In this document: positions 47,208 to 54,056 of the stretch, one piece after another
Position numbering within the stretch: position 1 is the stretch's first letter
Layout: each line of letters begins with the position of its first letter
Assembly: GCF_001679785.1 (NCBI RefSeq)
Contig: NZ_CP016286.1
Location: 4,164,501 to 4,228,500, forward strand
Reading direction: 5' to 3'
Length of the DNA stretch: 64,000 bases
DNA from: Rhizobium leguminosarum
GTDB lineage: Bacteria > Pseudomonadota > Alphaproteobacteria > Rhizobiales > Rhizobiaceae
Translations under genes and position numbers: made by a program
Notes under the pieces: model-generated
The model's database searches: none
What the model was told of the DNA's origin: nothing
Seen by the model: the letters and a program-made list of their open reading frames with translations, nothing else

Positions 47208-47222
47208 TTAACGGGGTGTTAA
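47208..47222. promoter_or_regulatory. CtrA-type box upstream of the PBP gene
   Basis: TTAA-CGGGGTG-TTAA matches the CtrA TTAA-N7-TTAA pattern and is about 145 bases before the PBP start. CtrA controls envelope and division genes in alphaproteobacteria. Only the match is observed; regulation is inferred. Confidence 0.5.
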
Positions 47223-47266
47223 TAATGGAAAGCAAAGCAGATCGCGCCGGGCGACAGCATTGGCCT

Positions 47267-47488
47267 TCAGAACTGCCGGGCTTCGTAATCGTCGAGCGTT
47301 TCCGGGTCCTGCTTATATTCCCACTCGCCCAGATGAAAGCGGCGCCAGATCTGGCCGGAAGGGTTGAGGTTCGCCCCATCGGTGAGGCGCACAGGCAGGA
47401 GTGGGTTGTGTTTATGCCAAACGGTAACATCTGTGGCGGCCGCCCGAGGGGCGAAAAGCCCGAAGAAAGCCAGGTAGTCTTGCGTCAT
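47267..47488 (-). CDS. Small hypothetical protein
   Basis: The product is 73 residues: MTQDYLAFFGLFAPRAA then a Trp/Arg-rich stretch (IWRRFHLGEWEYKQDPET) and LDDYEARQF. The composition and codon use look genuine, and the ending resembles small rhizobial proteins of unknown function. No signal peptide or cysteine is present. I do not recognise a family, and the ribosome binding site is weak. Its stop lies about 45 bases from the CtrA-type box, so it is transcribed toward, but separately from, the PBP gene. Confidence 0.5.
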   Translation of the reverse strand: MTQDYLAFFGLFAPRAAATDVTVWHKHNPLLPVRLTDGANLNPSGQIWRRFHLGEWEYKQDPETLDDYEARQF

Positions 47489-47750
47489 CAGGGTCCAGCC
47501 TCGAACGGATCAAGATTGATCCGCAACTTCACAAAAATGCAATAAACAATCCCGCAAAACAAGAGCATCGCGATGGCCTCACATCAAATTGTCGGTGACC
47601 GCATACGAGAATCGATGCTTCCCCTGCGGCTCCTGTCTGGCGCTCGCCGGCGAAGCGGCATGCGTCATGAAAACAAAAGCCTGAGGTGCGTCACGTGAAT
47701 CACGTGCGATACGACGCCATTACCAAGCCATGCGCCTTTTCGAGAGGCGT

Positions 47751-47825
47751 AAAGGACGCTGTAACACTTTGAATTACTGGACAATTCTTTCCTTAAGTCG
47801 ATTCCGATTCAAGGAATTATGCAGA
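47751..47825. repeat. Repeat family F copy 3
   Basis: AAAGGACGCTGTAACACTTT followed by GAATT is a variant of the block at 1240 and 40936, followed by an imperfect palindrome with AATTCTTTCC / AAGGAATT arms around GTCGATTCCGAT. It lies in the 535-base gap 47489-48023. Confidence 0.6.
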
Positions 47826-47863
47826 AGGCGGAACCAATAGGCTTCGCGATTGTTTATGAAGAA

Positions 47864-47969
47864 GCGGGACAACCCCTCACGTCCCGCGAATGATCGGCCG
47901 TCTCCCCCTCAACGCGTGCCGATCGACATCAGGCCCGGTGCATCCCCCAAGGGAGCGCCGGGCTTTTTC
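47864..47969 (+). ncRNA. Candidate plus-strand small RNA with terminator
   Basis: GCGGGAC/GTCCCGC (47864-47887) forms a first hairpin. A C/T-rich single-stranded stretch CTCCCCCTC follows, then a second hairpin GCCCGG...CCGGGC with TTTTTC (47932-47967), a typical terminator. No plus-strand gene ends here. CU-rich loops that can mask ribosome binding sites are common in rhizobial alpha-r sRNAs. The 5' end and promoter are not clear. Confidence 0.4.
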
Positions 47970-48023
47970 TTGGGTGTTTGCCCTTGCAAACCTCGGAAGA
48001 GGACGGCGCTGCCGTCCCCTTTC

Positions 48024-48707
48024 TCATTCGTCGCAGGAGGGATCGCCGGGGCGGCAATCAAAATCCCTGCGGTCCGGCCTGCGGTCATCGCCCCTGCGGT
48101 CGTCCCCTTGCCGGTCACCTCTTTGCAGATCGCCCCGTTGCCGATCGCCCCGTTGCCGATCGCCCCGTTGATTGTCGTCGCGCCAGTCACGATCTCGGTC
48201 GCGCCCATCTCGGTCGCGATCCCGCTCACGCCAGTTCCGGTCGCGATCCCGGTTATCCCGATCGCGGTCGCGATCCCGATTGTCGCGGTCGCGGTAGTAA
48301 TAGTCCGGGCCGCGGCTCCAGCGGTCACGTTCGCGATAGAAATCGCGGTTGCGGTAGTAGCGGTCCCAATAATTGTCGACGCTGAAGCGAATCATCGGAA
48401 TGCCGAGCGGGCGGTAATATTGCGGACCGACATAAACGCGGCGCTGCTGATAGAGGGCCTGCACGTACTGGCCGGAAACCCAGCCGCGGCCGCCGTAGAA
48501 CTCGACATCGCACCAGTTGACGTCGGAAAGGCATCCGCGGATCTCGACGGAGGAACCGGCCGGTATGACGGCAACGGCAGGATATCGGGTGCTCGGACCG
48601 GCACGCATGTTGACGTTCGCCGTCGAGTAGCCTTCGGCAGCCTGCGCTATGGCGGGCGCCAGCATAAGCACGCCGGCGGCTGCAATTTTAACAAAGAGTT
48701 TTTTCAC
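48024..48707 (-). CDS. Exported SH3-domain protein with Arg/Asp repeat tail
   Basis: GTG 48707 is chosen because AAGGACTGAGAAG precedes it and the signal peptide VKKLFVKIAAAGVLMLAPAI begins there; the product is 227 residues. After cleavage near AQA-AEG (residue 24) comes one SH3_3 domain (about 25-85, NVNMRAGPSTRYPAVAVIP ... GWVSGQYVQAL). The linker is Tyr/Arg-rich with YVGPQYYRPLG. The last ~110 residues are runs of RDRD/RDND and then GDRQRGD repeats, ending PGDPSCDE. The tail is probably disordered and may bind polyanions. A CtrA-type box is about 230 bases upstream. Confidence 0.8.
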   Translation of the reverse strand: MKKLFVKIAAAGVLMLAPAIAQAAEGYSTANVNMRAGPSTRYPAVAVIPAGSSVEIRGCLSDVNWCDVEFYGGRGWVSGQYVQALYQQRRVYVGPQYYRPLGIPMIRFSVDNYWDRYYRNRDFYRERDRWSRGPDYYYRDRDNRDRDRDRDNRDRDRNWRERDRDRDGRDRDRDWRDDNQRGDRQRGDRQRGDLQRGDRQGDDRRGDDRRPDRRDFDCRPGDPSCDE

Positions 48708-48935
48708 GCTTCTCAGTCCTTGTTGGCACGTTTTCAGGCATCGCTTGGCCGCGTTTCCTTGGCATATGCCACTGAAACAAAAGATAGAGCGATTGCCCTC
48801 AGGTGTTAGGGCGTCATCATTCATCTTATCTTTCAATGGCTTATATGCCTGTCGCGATGAACGTAGCTTGAACGGCGAAATGTCTGTCAGCGCCCTTGGA
48901 GCCGCGAGTGGTGCTTCCGGCAAGGGCCGGTATTG

Positions 48936-48951
48936 TTAACGGTCCGTTAAC
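48936..48951. promoter_or_regulatory. CtrA-type box in the 48708-49101 gap
   Basis: TTAA-CGGTCCG-TTAAC is an exact TTAA-N7-TTAAC site embedded in a 17-bp perfect palindrome (48935-48951). It could serve the SH3 gene (minus). Apart from this box and the terminator at 49030, I see nothing in the 394-base gap. Confidence 0.5.
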
Positions 48952-49029
48952 CTTTCAGCGGCAGTCTCATTGCAATACCTGCTTGCTCCTTGACCACGGA
49001 TGAACTGGCACTGAGGTGAGCGGATGACG

Positions 49030-49058
49030 AAAGGCCGGGTCGAACCGGCCTTTTTGTT
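49030..49058. terminator. Bidirectional-looking terminator after the M20 peptidase gene
   Basis: GGCCGG-N6-CCGGCC is flanked by AAA on the left and TTTTTGTT on the right. It lies about 50 bases past the peptidase stop (minus strand) and would also stop plus-strand transcription. Confidence 0.7.
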
Positions 49059-49101
49059 GTGCGCCTTTGCTGGCACGCCGGCATGCAAGGCGCACCATTC
49101 C

Positions 49102-50490
49102 TTAGGCAGCGAGCGCCTGAAGAATCCGCACCCAGGAACGGATGCCCTTGTGGTAGGAGACGAGTTCGTATTTCTCGTTCGGCGAGTGGATGCGATCATC
49201 GCTGAGGCCGAAGCCGACGAGCAGCGATTCCATGCCGAGCATCTTCTGGAAATCGCCGACGATGGGGATCGACCCACCCATGCCGATGACGATGGCGGGT
49301 TTCGGCCACTCGTCGGAAAGCGCGTTCTTCGCCTTGGTGAGAACAGGCGAATCATAGGAAAGATGAATCGCCGGCGAGCCGCCATGCGGATGGAACTCGA
49401 CCGAGCAATCGGCGGGAATCTTCGCGCTGATATAGCTGCGGAAAGCCTCGCGAATGGCGGCCGGATCCTGCGTGCCGACGAGGCGGAACGAAACCTTCGC
49501 CGAAGCCTTGGCGGCGATCACCGTCTTGAAGCCTTCGCCGGTATAGCCACCCCAGATACCGTTGATTTCGGCGGTCGGCCGCGCCCAGGTGAGTTCCAGC
49601 ACCGAGCGGCCTTTTTCACCCGATGGAATGGAAAGGCCGACTTCGCCGAGGAAGCTCTCGGCGGTCTTGCCGAGCGTCTCCCATGACGCCTTGATGTTGT
49701 CGGGCGTTTCCTCGACGCCGTCATAGAAGCCGTCAAGCGTGATGCGGCCCGTCTCGTCGTGCAAGCCGGCAAGAGCCTCGACGAGAATATGGATCGGATT
49801 GGCTGCCGCGCCGCCGAAGAGACCGGAATGCAGGTCGCGATCGGCGGCCGTCACGATCACTTCCTCGCCGACGAGGCCGCGCAGCGCTGCGGCGATTGCC
49901 GGCGTGTCGCGGTCCCACATGCCGGTATCGCAGACCAGCGCATAATCGGCCTTGAGCTCGGCGGCATTGGCTTCGAGGAAGGGCTTCAGGGAGGGCGAGC
50001 CGGACTCCTCCTCGCCCTCGAAGAGGATGGTGACGCGGCAGGGAAGCGCGCCGTTGATCTCCTTATAGGCGCGGCAAGCCTCGACAAAGGTCATCAACTG
50101 GCCCTTGTCGTCGGAGGTGCCGCGGCCGGTCAGGATCTTGCGGCCCTCGCCGACATCCTTGATCGATGGCTCGAAGGGGTCGTTTTCCCAGAGCTCGATC
50201 GGGTCGACCGGCTGAACGTCGTAATGGCCGTAGAAGAGAACATGCGGCGCATCGGCCGAAGCGCCGGCATGGTGGGCGACCACCATCGGATGGCCGGGCG
50301 TATCGCGCACCGAGGCCGTAAAGCCGAGCGTCCCGAGATAGCCGACGAGCCATTCGGCGGCCTTTCGGCATTCGGCTTTATAGGCGGGATCGGTGGAAAT
50401 TGATTGGATGCGCAGAAGCTCGAACAGCTTTTCGAGGCTCGATGGAAGGTTCTGGTCCGCGCGCGAAAGCACCTGACTTACATCCGTCAT
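49102..50490 (-). CDS. M20-family peptidase/dipeptidase
   Basis: ATG 50490 has AAGGAG upstream; the product is 462 residues. Di-zinc ligands appear as LFYGHYDVQPVDP (His and following Asp near 85), RGTSDDKGQLM near 120, FEGEEESGSPS (catalytic Glu pair near 155), CDTGMWDRD near 185 and a C-terminal His in ELVSYHKG. A lid/dimerisation domain is inserted around 200-360. This layout fits the PepV/CNDP-like dipeptidase group rather than ArgE/DapE, but the substrate is not certain. It is cytoplasmic, with no signal peptide, and transcribed alone. Confidence 0.87.
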   Translation of the reverse strand: MTDVSQVLSRADQNLPSSLEKLFELLRIQSISTDPAYKAECRKAAEWLVGYLGTLGFTASVRDTPGHPMVVAHHAGASADAPHVLFYGHYDVQPVDPIELWENDPFEPSIKDVGEGRKILTGRGTSDDKGQLMTFVEACRAYKEINGALPCRVTILFEGEEESGSPSLKPFLEANAAELKADYALVCDTGMWDRDTPAIAAALRGLVGEEVIVTAADRDLHSGLFGGAAANPIHILVEALAGLHDETGRITLDGFYDGVEETPDNIKASWETLGKTAESFLGEVGLSIPSGEKGRSVLELTWARPTAEINGIWGGYTGEGFKTVIAAKASAKVSFRLVGTQDPAAIREAFRSYISAKIPADCSVEFHPHGGSPAIHLSYDSPVLTKAKNALSDEWPKPAIVIGMGGSIPIVGDFQKMLGMESLLVGFGLSDDRIHSPNEKYELVSYHKGIRSWVRILQALAA

Positions 50491-50703
50491 TTCCGACTCC
50501 TTTTCGAAATTCGGCCGGACGATAGACCAAACCAGGAAGGCAGGCGAGGCGGAAAAGGCAAAAATGGGCGGCGCGTAAGGCGTCCAGATCTAGTATCGGG
50601 TTCAAGAACATTGCCGGATCTTATAGAAGAAGTTTCTAATTCAATTTACGGTTATTTAGTACAACCTCGATAGCCTGATCGAATTCAGCTGTTCGGGGGA
50701 CGG

Positions 50704-53091
50704 ATGTTTTCGGTCATCACATGTATTCGGGACTATCACGATTGGCGCCTGGTGCTTGTGGCGGCCGCGGTTTGCCTAATCGGCGCGATGGCAGCGATGC
50801 TGCCGCTTTCCCGTGCACAAGGGTGCGATGCCGGGCGGCGCAAACTCTGGATCGGTGCCGCGGCTTTCGCCTTCGGCACCGGCGTGTGGGCAACGCACTT
50901 CATCGCGATGCTGGCCTATGACGGCGGCATGCCGATCAGCTATCAGCTGGGCCTGACGGCGCTGTCCTTCCTCCTGTCGGTTGTCGGCTCATGGGCCGCG
51001 ATCCTCGTCGCTTCGCAAAGCCGCGGCAGATTTTCGCGCATCCGCGGCGGCATCCTGATGGCGCTCGGCATCGCCGCGATGCATCTGACCGGCATGCAGG
51101 CGATCCAGACCCAAGCGGTAATCGTCTACGACCCCTATATGACGCTGAGTGCGGTTCTCGCAGGAGCGCTGTTGTCAAGCGCCGCCTTCCACGCCTTTTT
51201 CGAATTGAAGGGACCGAGGCGGCTCCTCGCTTCGTCGATCACTTTCGTCCTCGCGATCTGCGCGCTCCATTTTATCTCGATGGCTAGCATCACGCTCGTG
51301 CCGGATCCCGGCAAAGAGCTTCCGGCAACGGTGCTCGACGCCAGCCTGCTTGCTGCGATCGTCGTGGTGGCGGCGACGACGCTCATTCTGATGGCGCTCG
51401 CGGTGGTCTATATCGAAAGCCACGTGACGGATCTGAGAGGGCTCGCGAATGCCTCGCAGGAAGGGCTGCTGATTCTGCGGGAAGGCAGGATCATCGACGC
51501 CAACGAACGTTTCCAGGAACTCTCCGGCTGGAAGCTTGCCGATCTTGCCGGCAAGGCGCCCTCTGCTGTTTTGGGCGCCGTCCAGGGACAGAACAGGCTC
51601 GGCGAGACGCTGCTCAACACCAGGAACGGCAAGGAGACCGCCGTCGAAGTGAACACAAGCAGGATCGTCTATCGCGGGCACAATTGCGACGTTCTGGCGG
51701 TGCGCGATCTCAGCGAGCGCAGACAGGCCGAGGAAATGATCGAACATCTCGCCCACCACGATGTTCTCACCGATCTTCCGAACCGATCATTGTTCGACAC
51801 GCGTATCCGCCAGGCGCTGCAAATGGCCGAACGAAAGAACGGCGAGGTTGCCCTCCTCTATATCGATCTCGATCGCTTCAAGACCGTCAACGATGTTTTC
51901 GGCCACGCCGAGGGCGACCGAATTCTCTGCAAGGTCGCCTCTATCCTGCGTCGCGTGACTGATGAAAGCGATACGATCGCCCGCCTCGGCGGCGATGAAT
52001 TTGCCATCATCCAGCCCGCCGGACAGCAACCGGCGGCCGCTCAGAAGCTCGCGGTCGCGATCCTCGATGAATTCGCCGTCGAGATGGATATGGCGCGCGA
52101 TCCGACCGCCGTCGGCGTCAGCCTTGGCATCGCCCTTTATCCGGCCGACGGCAGCGATGCAGACGAGATCTGCAACAACGCTGATATCGCGCTCTACCGG
52201 GTCAAGCACGGTGGCCGCGGCAAGGCCTGTTTTTTCGATGCGGAAATGGACGAGGCCACACGAGCCCGCCGCCTGATCGAAAGCGAACTGCGCCACGCCA
52301 TCACTCGCCATCAGATCCATGTCAGCTATCAGCCAATTCTCGATGCACATAGCGGCGTGATCAGCGGTTACGAGGCCTTGATGCGCTGGAACCGGCCGGG
52401 CCACGGCATATGCGAGCCGGACGTCTTCATTCCGATCGCCGAGGAAAGCGGGTCGATAGTCCAACTTGGGGAATGGGTGCTGCAGCAGGCCTGCACGGAG
52501 GCCGCTCGCTGGCCGCATCCGCTGACGATTGCCGTCAACGTCTCGCCGGTGCAGTTCATGCTGCCGAACCTGGCCGAGCGAATCGAAACAATCCTCGAGG
52601 AAACGCGGCTCGCGCCAGATCGGCTGGAAATTGAGATCACCGAGGCCGCTCTCTTCCGTGATCGCGATCGGGTGATGACCACGCTGCAGCGTCTGCGCAG
52701 TCTGGGAGTTCACATCGTCATGGACGACTTCGGCACCGGTTATTCCTCCCTTTCCAACCTGCGAACCTTCCCTTTCGACAAGATCAAGGTCGACCGCAGC
52801 TTCACCGGCATGCTGGAGCATGATGCGGCGGCGCGGTCGATCGTGCGCGCAATCATCGGCCTCGGTCACAGTCTCGGCATGCCTGTTGTGACGGAGGGCG
52901 TCGAAACCGAGACGCAGCGCCGGATCGTCGTCGAAGAAGGCTGCGCGCAGGTACAAGGCTTTTTGCTCGGCAAGCCGGATATCGAGCCGAGCATCAAGTT
53001 CGCCGCCCGCAGAAGCTTCCTGTCCCCGACGGCCGACGCCGACGCGCTGCAGATATCGCCGTGGCGACCTACGCGTCTTGCCTGCGAGTAA
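50704..53091 (+). CDS. MHYT-PAS-GGDEF-EAL cyclic di-GMP signalling protein
   Basis: GGGGGA precedes ATG 50704; the product is 795 residues. The N-terminus is an MHYT sensor of seven helices (to about 235) with its repeated motif seen as ATHFIAM, AMHLTGM and ALHFISM, proposed to bind copper. A PAS-like segment (about 245-345) follows, then GGDEF with intact RLGGDEFAI (near 425) and EAL with GYEALMRW near 555 and DDFGTGYSSLSNLR near 675. Both catalytic motifs are intact, so it may make and degrade c-di-GMP. It is convergent with the MarR gene, 6 bases apart. Confidence 0.92.
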   Translation: MFSVITCIRDYHDWRLVLVAAAVCLIGAMAAMLPLSRAQGCDAGRRKLWIGAAAFAFGTGVWATHFIAMLAYDGGMPISYQLGLTALSFLLSVVGSWAAILVASQSRGRFSRIRGGILMALGIAAMHLTGMQAIQTQAVIVYDPYMTLSAVLAGALLSSAAFHAFFELKGPRRLLASSITFVLAICALHFISMASITLVPDPGKELPATVLDASLLAAIVVVAATTLILMALAVVYIESHVTDLRGLANASQEGLLILREGRIIDANERFQELSGWKLADLAGKAPSAVLGAVQGQNRLGETLLNTRNGKETAVEVNTSRIVYRGHNCDVLAVRDLSERRQAEEMIEHLAHHDVLTDLPNRSLFDTRIRQALQMAERKNGEVALLYIDLDRFKTVNDVFGHAEGDRILCKVASILRRVTDESDTIARLGGDEFAIIQPAGQQPAAAQKLAVAILDEFAVEMDMARDPTAVGVSLGIALYPADGSDADEICNNADIALYRVKHGGRGKACFFDAEMDEATRARRLIESELRHAITRHQIHVSYQPILDAHSGVISGYEALMRWNRPGHGICEPDVFIPIAEESGSIVQLGEWVLQQACTEAARWPHPLTIAVNVSPVQFMLPNLAERIETILEETRLAPDRLEIEITEAALFRDRDRVMTTLQRLRSLGVHIVMDDFGTGYSSLSNLRTFPFDKIKVDRSFTGMLEHDAAARSIVRAIIGLGHSLGMPVVTEGVETETQRRIVVEEGCAQVQGFLLGKPDIEPSIKFAARRSFLSPTADADALQISPWRPTRLACE

Positions 53092-53097
53092 CCTGGG

Positions 53098-53529
53098 TCA
53101 GAGCGCCTTGGCGTTTTCCAGAAGCCGGCGGATATATTCAAGCGTCAGCTCGCGCTCGAAAACCCGGAAACCTTTAAACAGCGCCAGGTCGGCCTCACGC
53201 GCGGTCTCGATCGCTTCGGCCTCCATGGCGCGGGCGCGCGGCGTCAGGAAGAGCAGTTGCGCCCGCTTGTCGGATGGATGCGGCCGGCGTTCGATCAACC
53301 CGTCGCGGACCATGCGCGAAAGCGTATTGGCCATGGTCGCCTGCTCGATATCGACCCGCTCGAGAAGCTGTTTCTGGGTCAGCCCGTCCTCGGCCCAGAG
53401 TTCCAGCAGAATGGGGAATTGCCCTGGAGAAAAACCGAGCCCGACCGCGCGCTGGTGCAGCGAGCGGGCAAAACCCTTCGCCAGCTGGCTGGCAAGGTAG
53501 GCTCCCGAATCCATGCGGTTAAATCCCAT
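53098..53529 (-). CDS. MarR-family transcriptional regulator
   Basis: The product is 143 residues from ATG 53529; an in-frame ATG at 53514 is also possible. The winged helix is visible: LTQKQLLERVDIEQATMANTL (about 50-70, recognition helix), MVRDGLIERRPHPSDKRAQLLFLT with the D-x-R wing (about 73-96). The ends form the dimer helices. MarR proteins sense phenolics, oxidants or metabolites and usually repress an adjacent gene. No partner is obvious, since the neighbour on this strand is only a candidate sRNA. Confidence 0.9.
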   Translation of the reverse strand: MGFNRMDSGAYLASQLAKGFARSLHQRAVGLGFSPGQFPILLELWAEDGLTQKQLLERVDIEQATMANTLSRMVRDGLIERRPHPSDKRAQLLFLTPRARAMEAEAIETAREADLALFKGFRVFERELTLEYIRRLLENAKAL

Positions 53530-53628
53530 GATTGCAAGTTAGGCTCAAAACCATGCCGGAGACAATGCAGCAAATCGCATACGATGCTCCATAACATGCG
53601 AGCTGCGATCCGAATTTCGAGTGTCTCG

Positions 53629-53775
53629 AAAAAACAAAAGTCGCCATGGCCTGGAGGTTGGCCATGGCGACTTTAAAGTGGGGACAAAGGCCCGGAGAGG
53701 GGGATAAGGCCTTTGTCCAAGCCTGACGCGGCGGGGGACAAGCCGGTAATCAGACCCGCGGCGCAATCAAGCGCC
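53629..53775 (-). ncRNA. Candidate sRNA upstream of polA, possibly alpha-r7 (Smr7C) type
   Basis: On the minus strand, a hairpin GGACAAAGGCC...GGCCTTTGTCC is followed by a strong terminator: GTCGCCATGGCC / GGCCATGGCGAC with CCTCC in the loop and then TTTTGTTTTTT (53629-53639). TTGAAA lies near 53805 as a possible -35. The ~145-base size and the position beside polA agree with what I recall of the alpha-r7 family, but the sequence match was not checked. The remaining gap 53776-54056 has a short leader ORF. Confidence 0.6.
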
Positions 53776-53906
53776 GGTGACATGGATTTGTGCCTCAGAA
53801 TGTGGTTTTTCAAGGGAGGGCCATCGTTACAAATCGGTAACAGTTTGGTGAGCCGGAATCCCTGCTGCACAATTCCTGAGATCGGAATCGATGGAAGGAT
53901 AAAATT

Positions 53907-53966
53907 ATGCAGCAACGCCAATGCTCAGCGTTCTCTACGCGTCCGAAACTGCGCGCGGCGCTGTGA
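53907..53966 (+). CDS. Possible 19-codon leader ORF before polA
   Basis: GGAAGGATAAAATT puts a good ribosome binding site 8 bases before ATG 53907. The 19-residue product is basic (MQQRQCSAFS then RPKLRAAL) and ends 90 bases before polA. A leader peptide or chance ORF cannot be told apart; no runs of a single amino acid suggest attenuation. Confidence 0.25.
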   Translation: MQQRQCSAFSTRPKLRAAL

Positions 53967-54056
53967 CGCTCCGAACGCCATAATCCTTTTCGCGCGCCGA
54001 ACTTTATGCCGAACTCTATATGGACCTCGTCCCATGCCCGCGCTATCCATGCACGC

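Noticed and set aside
53673..53921. 82-codon minus-strand frame ending at the terminator before polA
   Set aside because: It overlaps the structured sRNA candidate, has no good ribosome binding site and no recognisable protein features.
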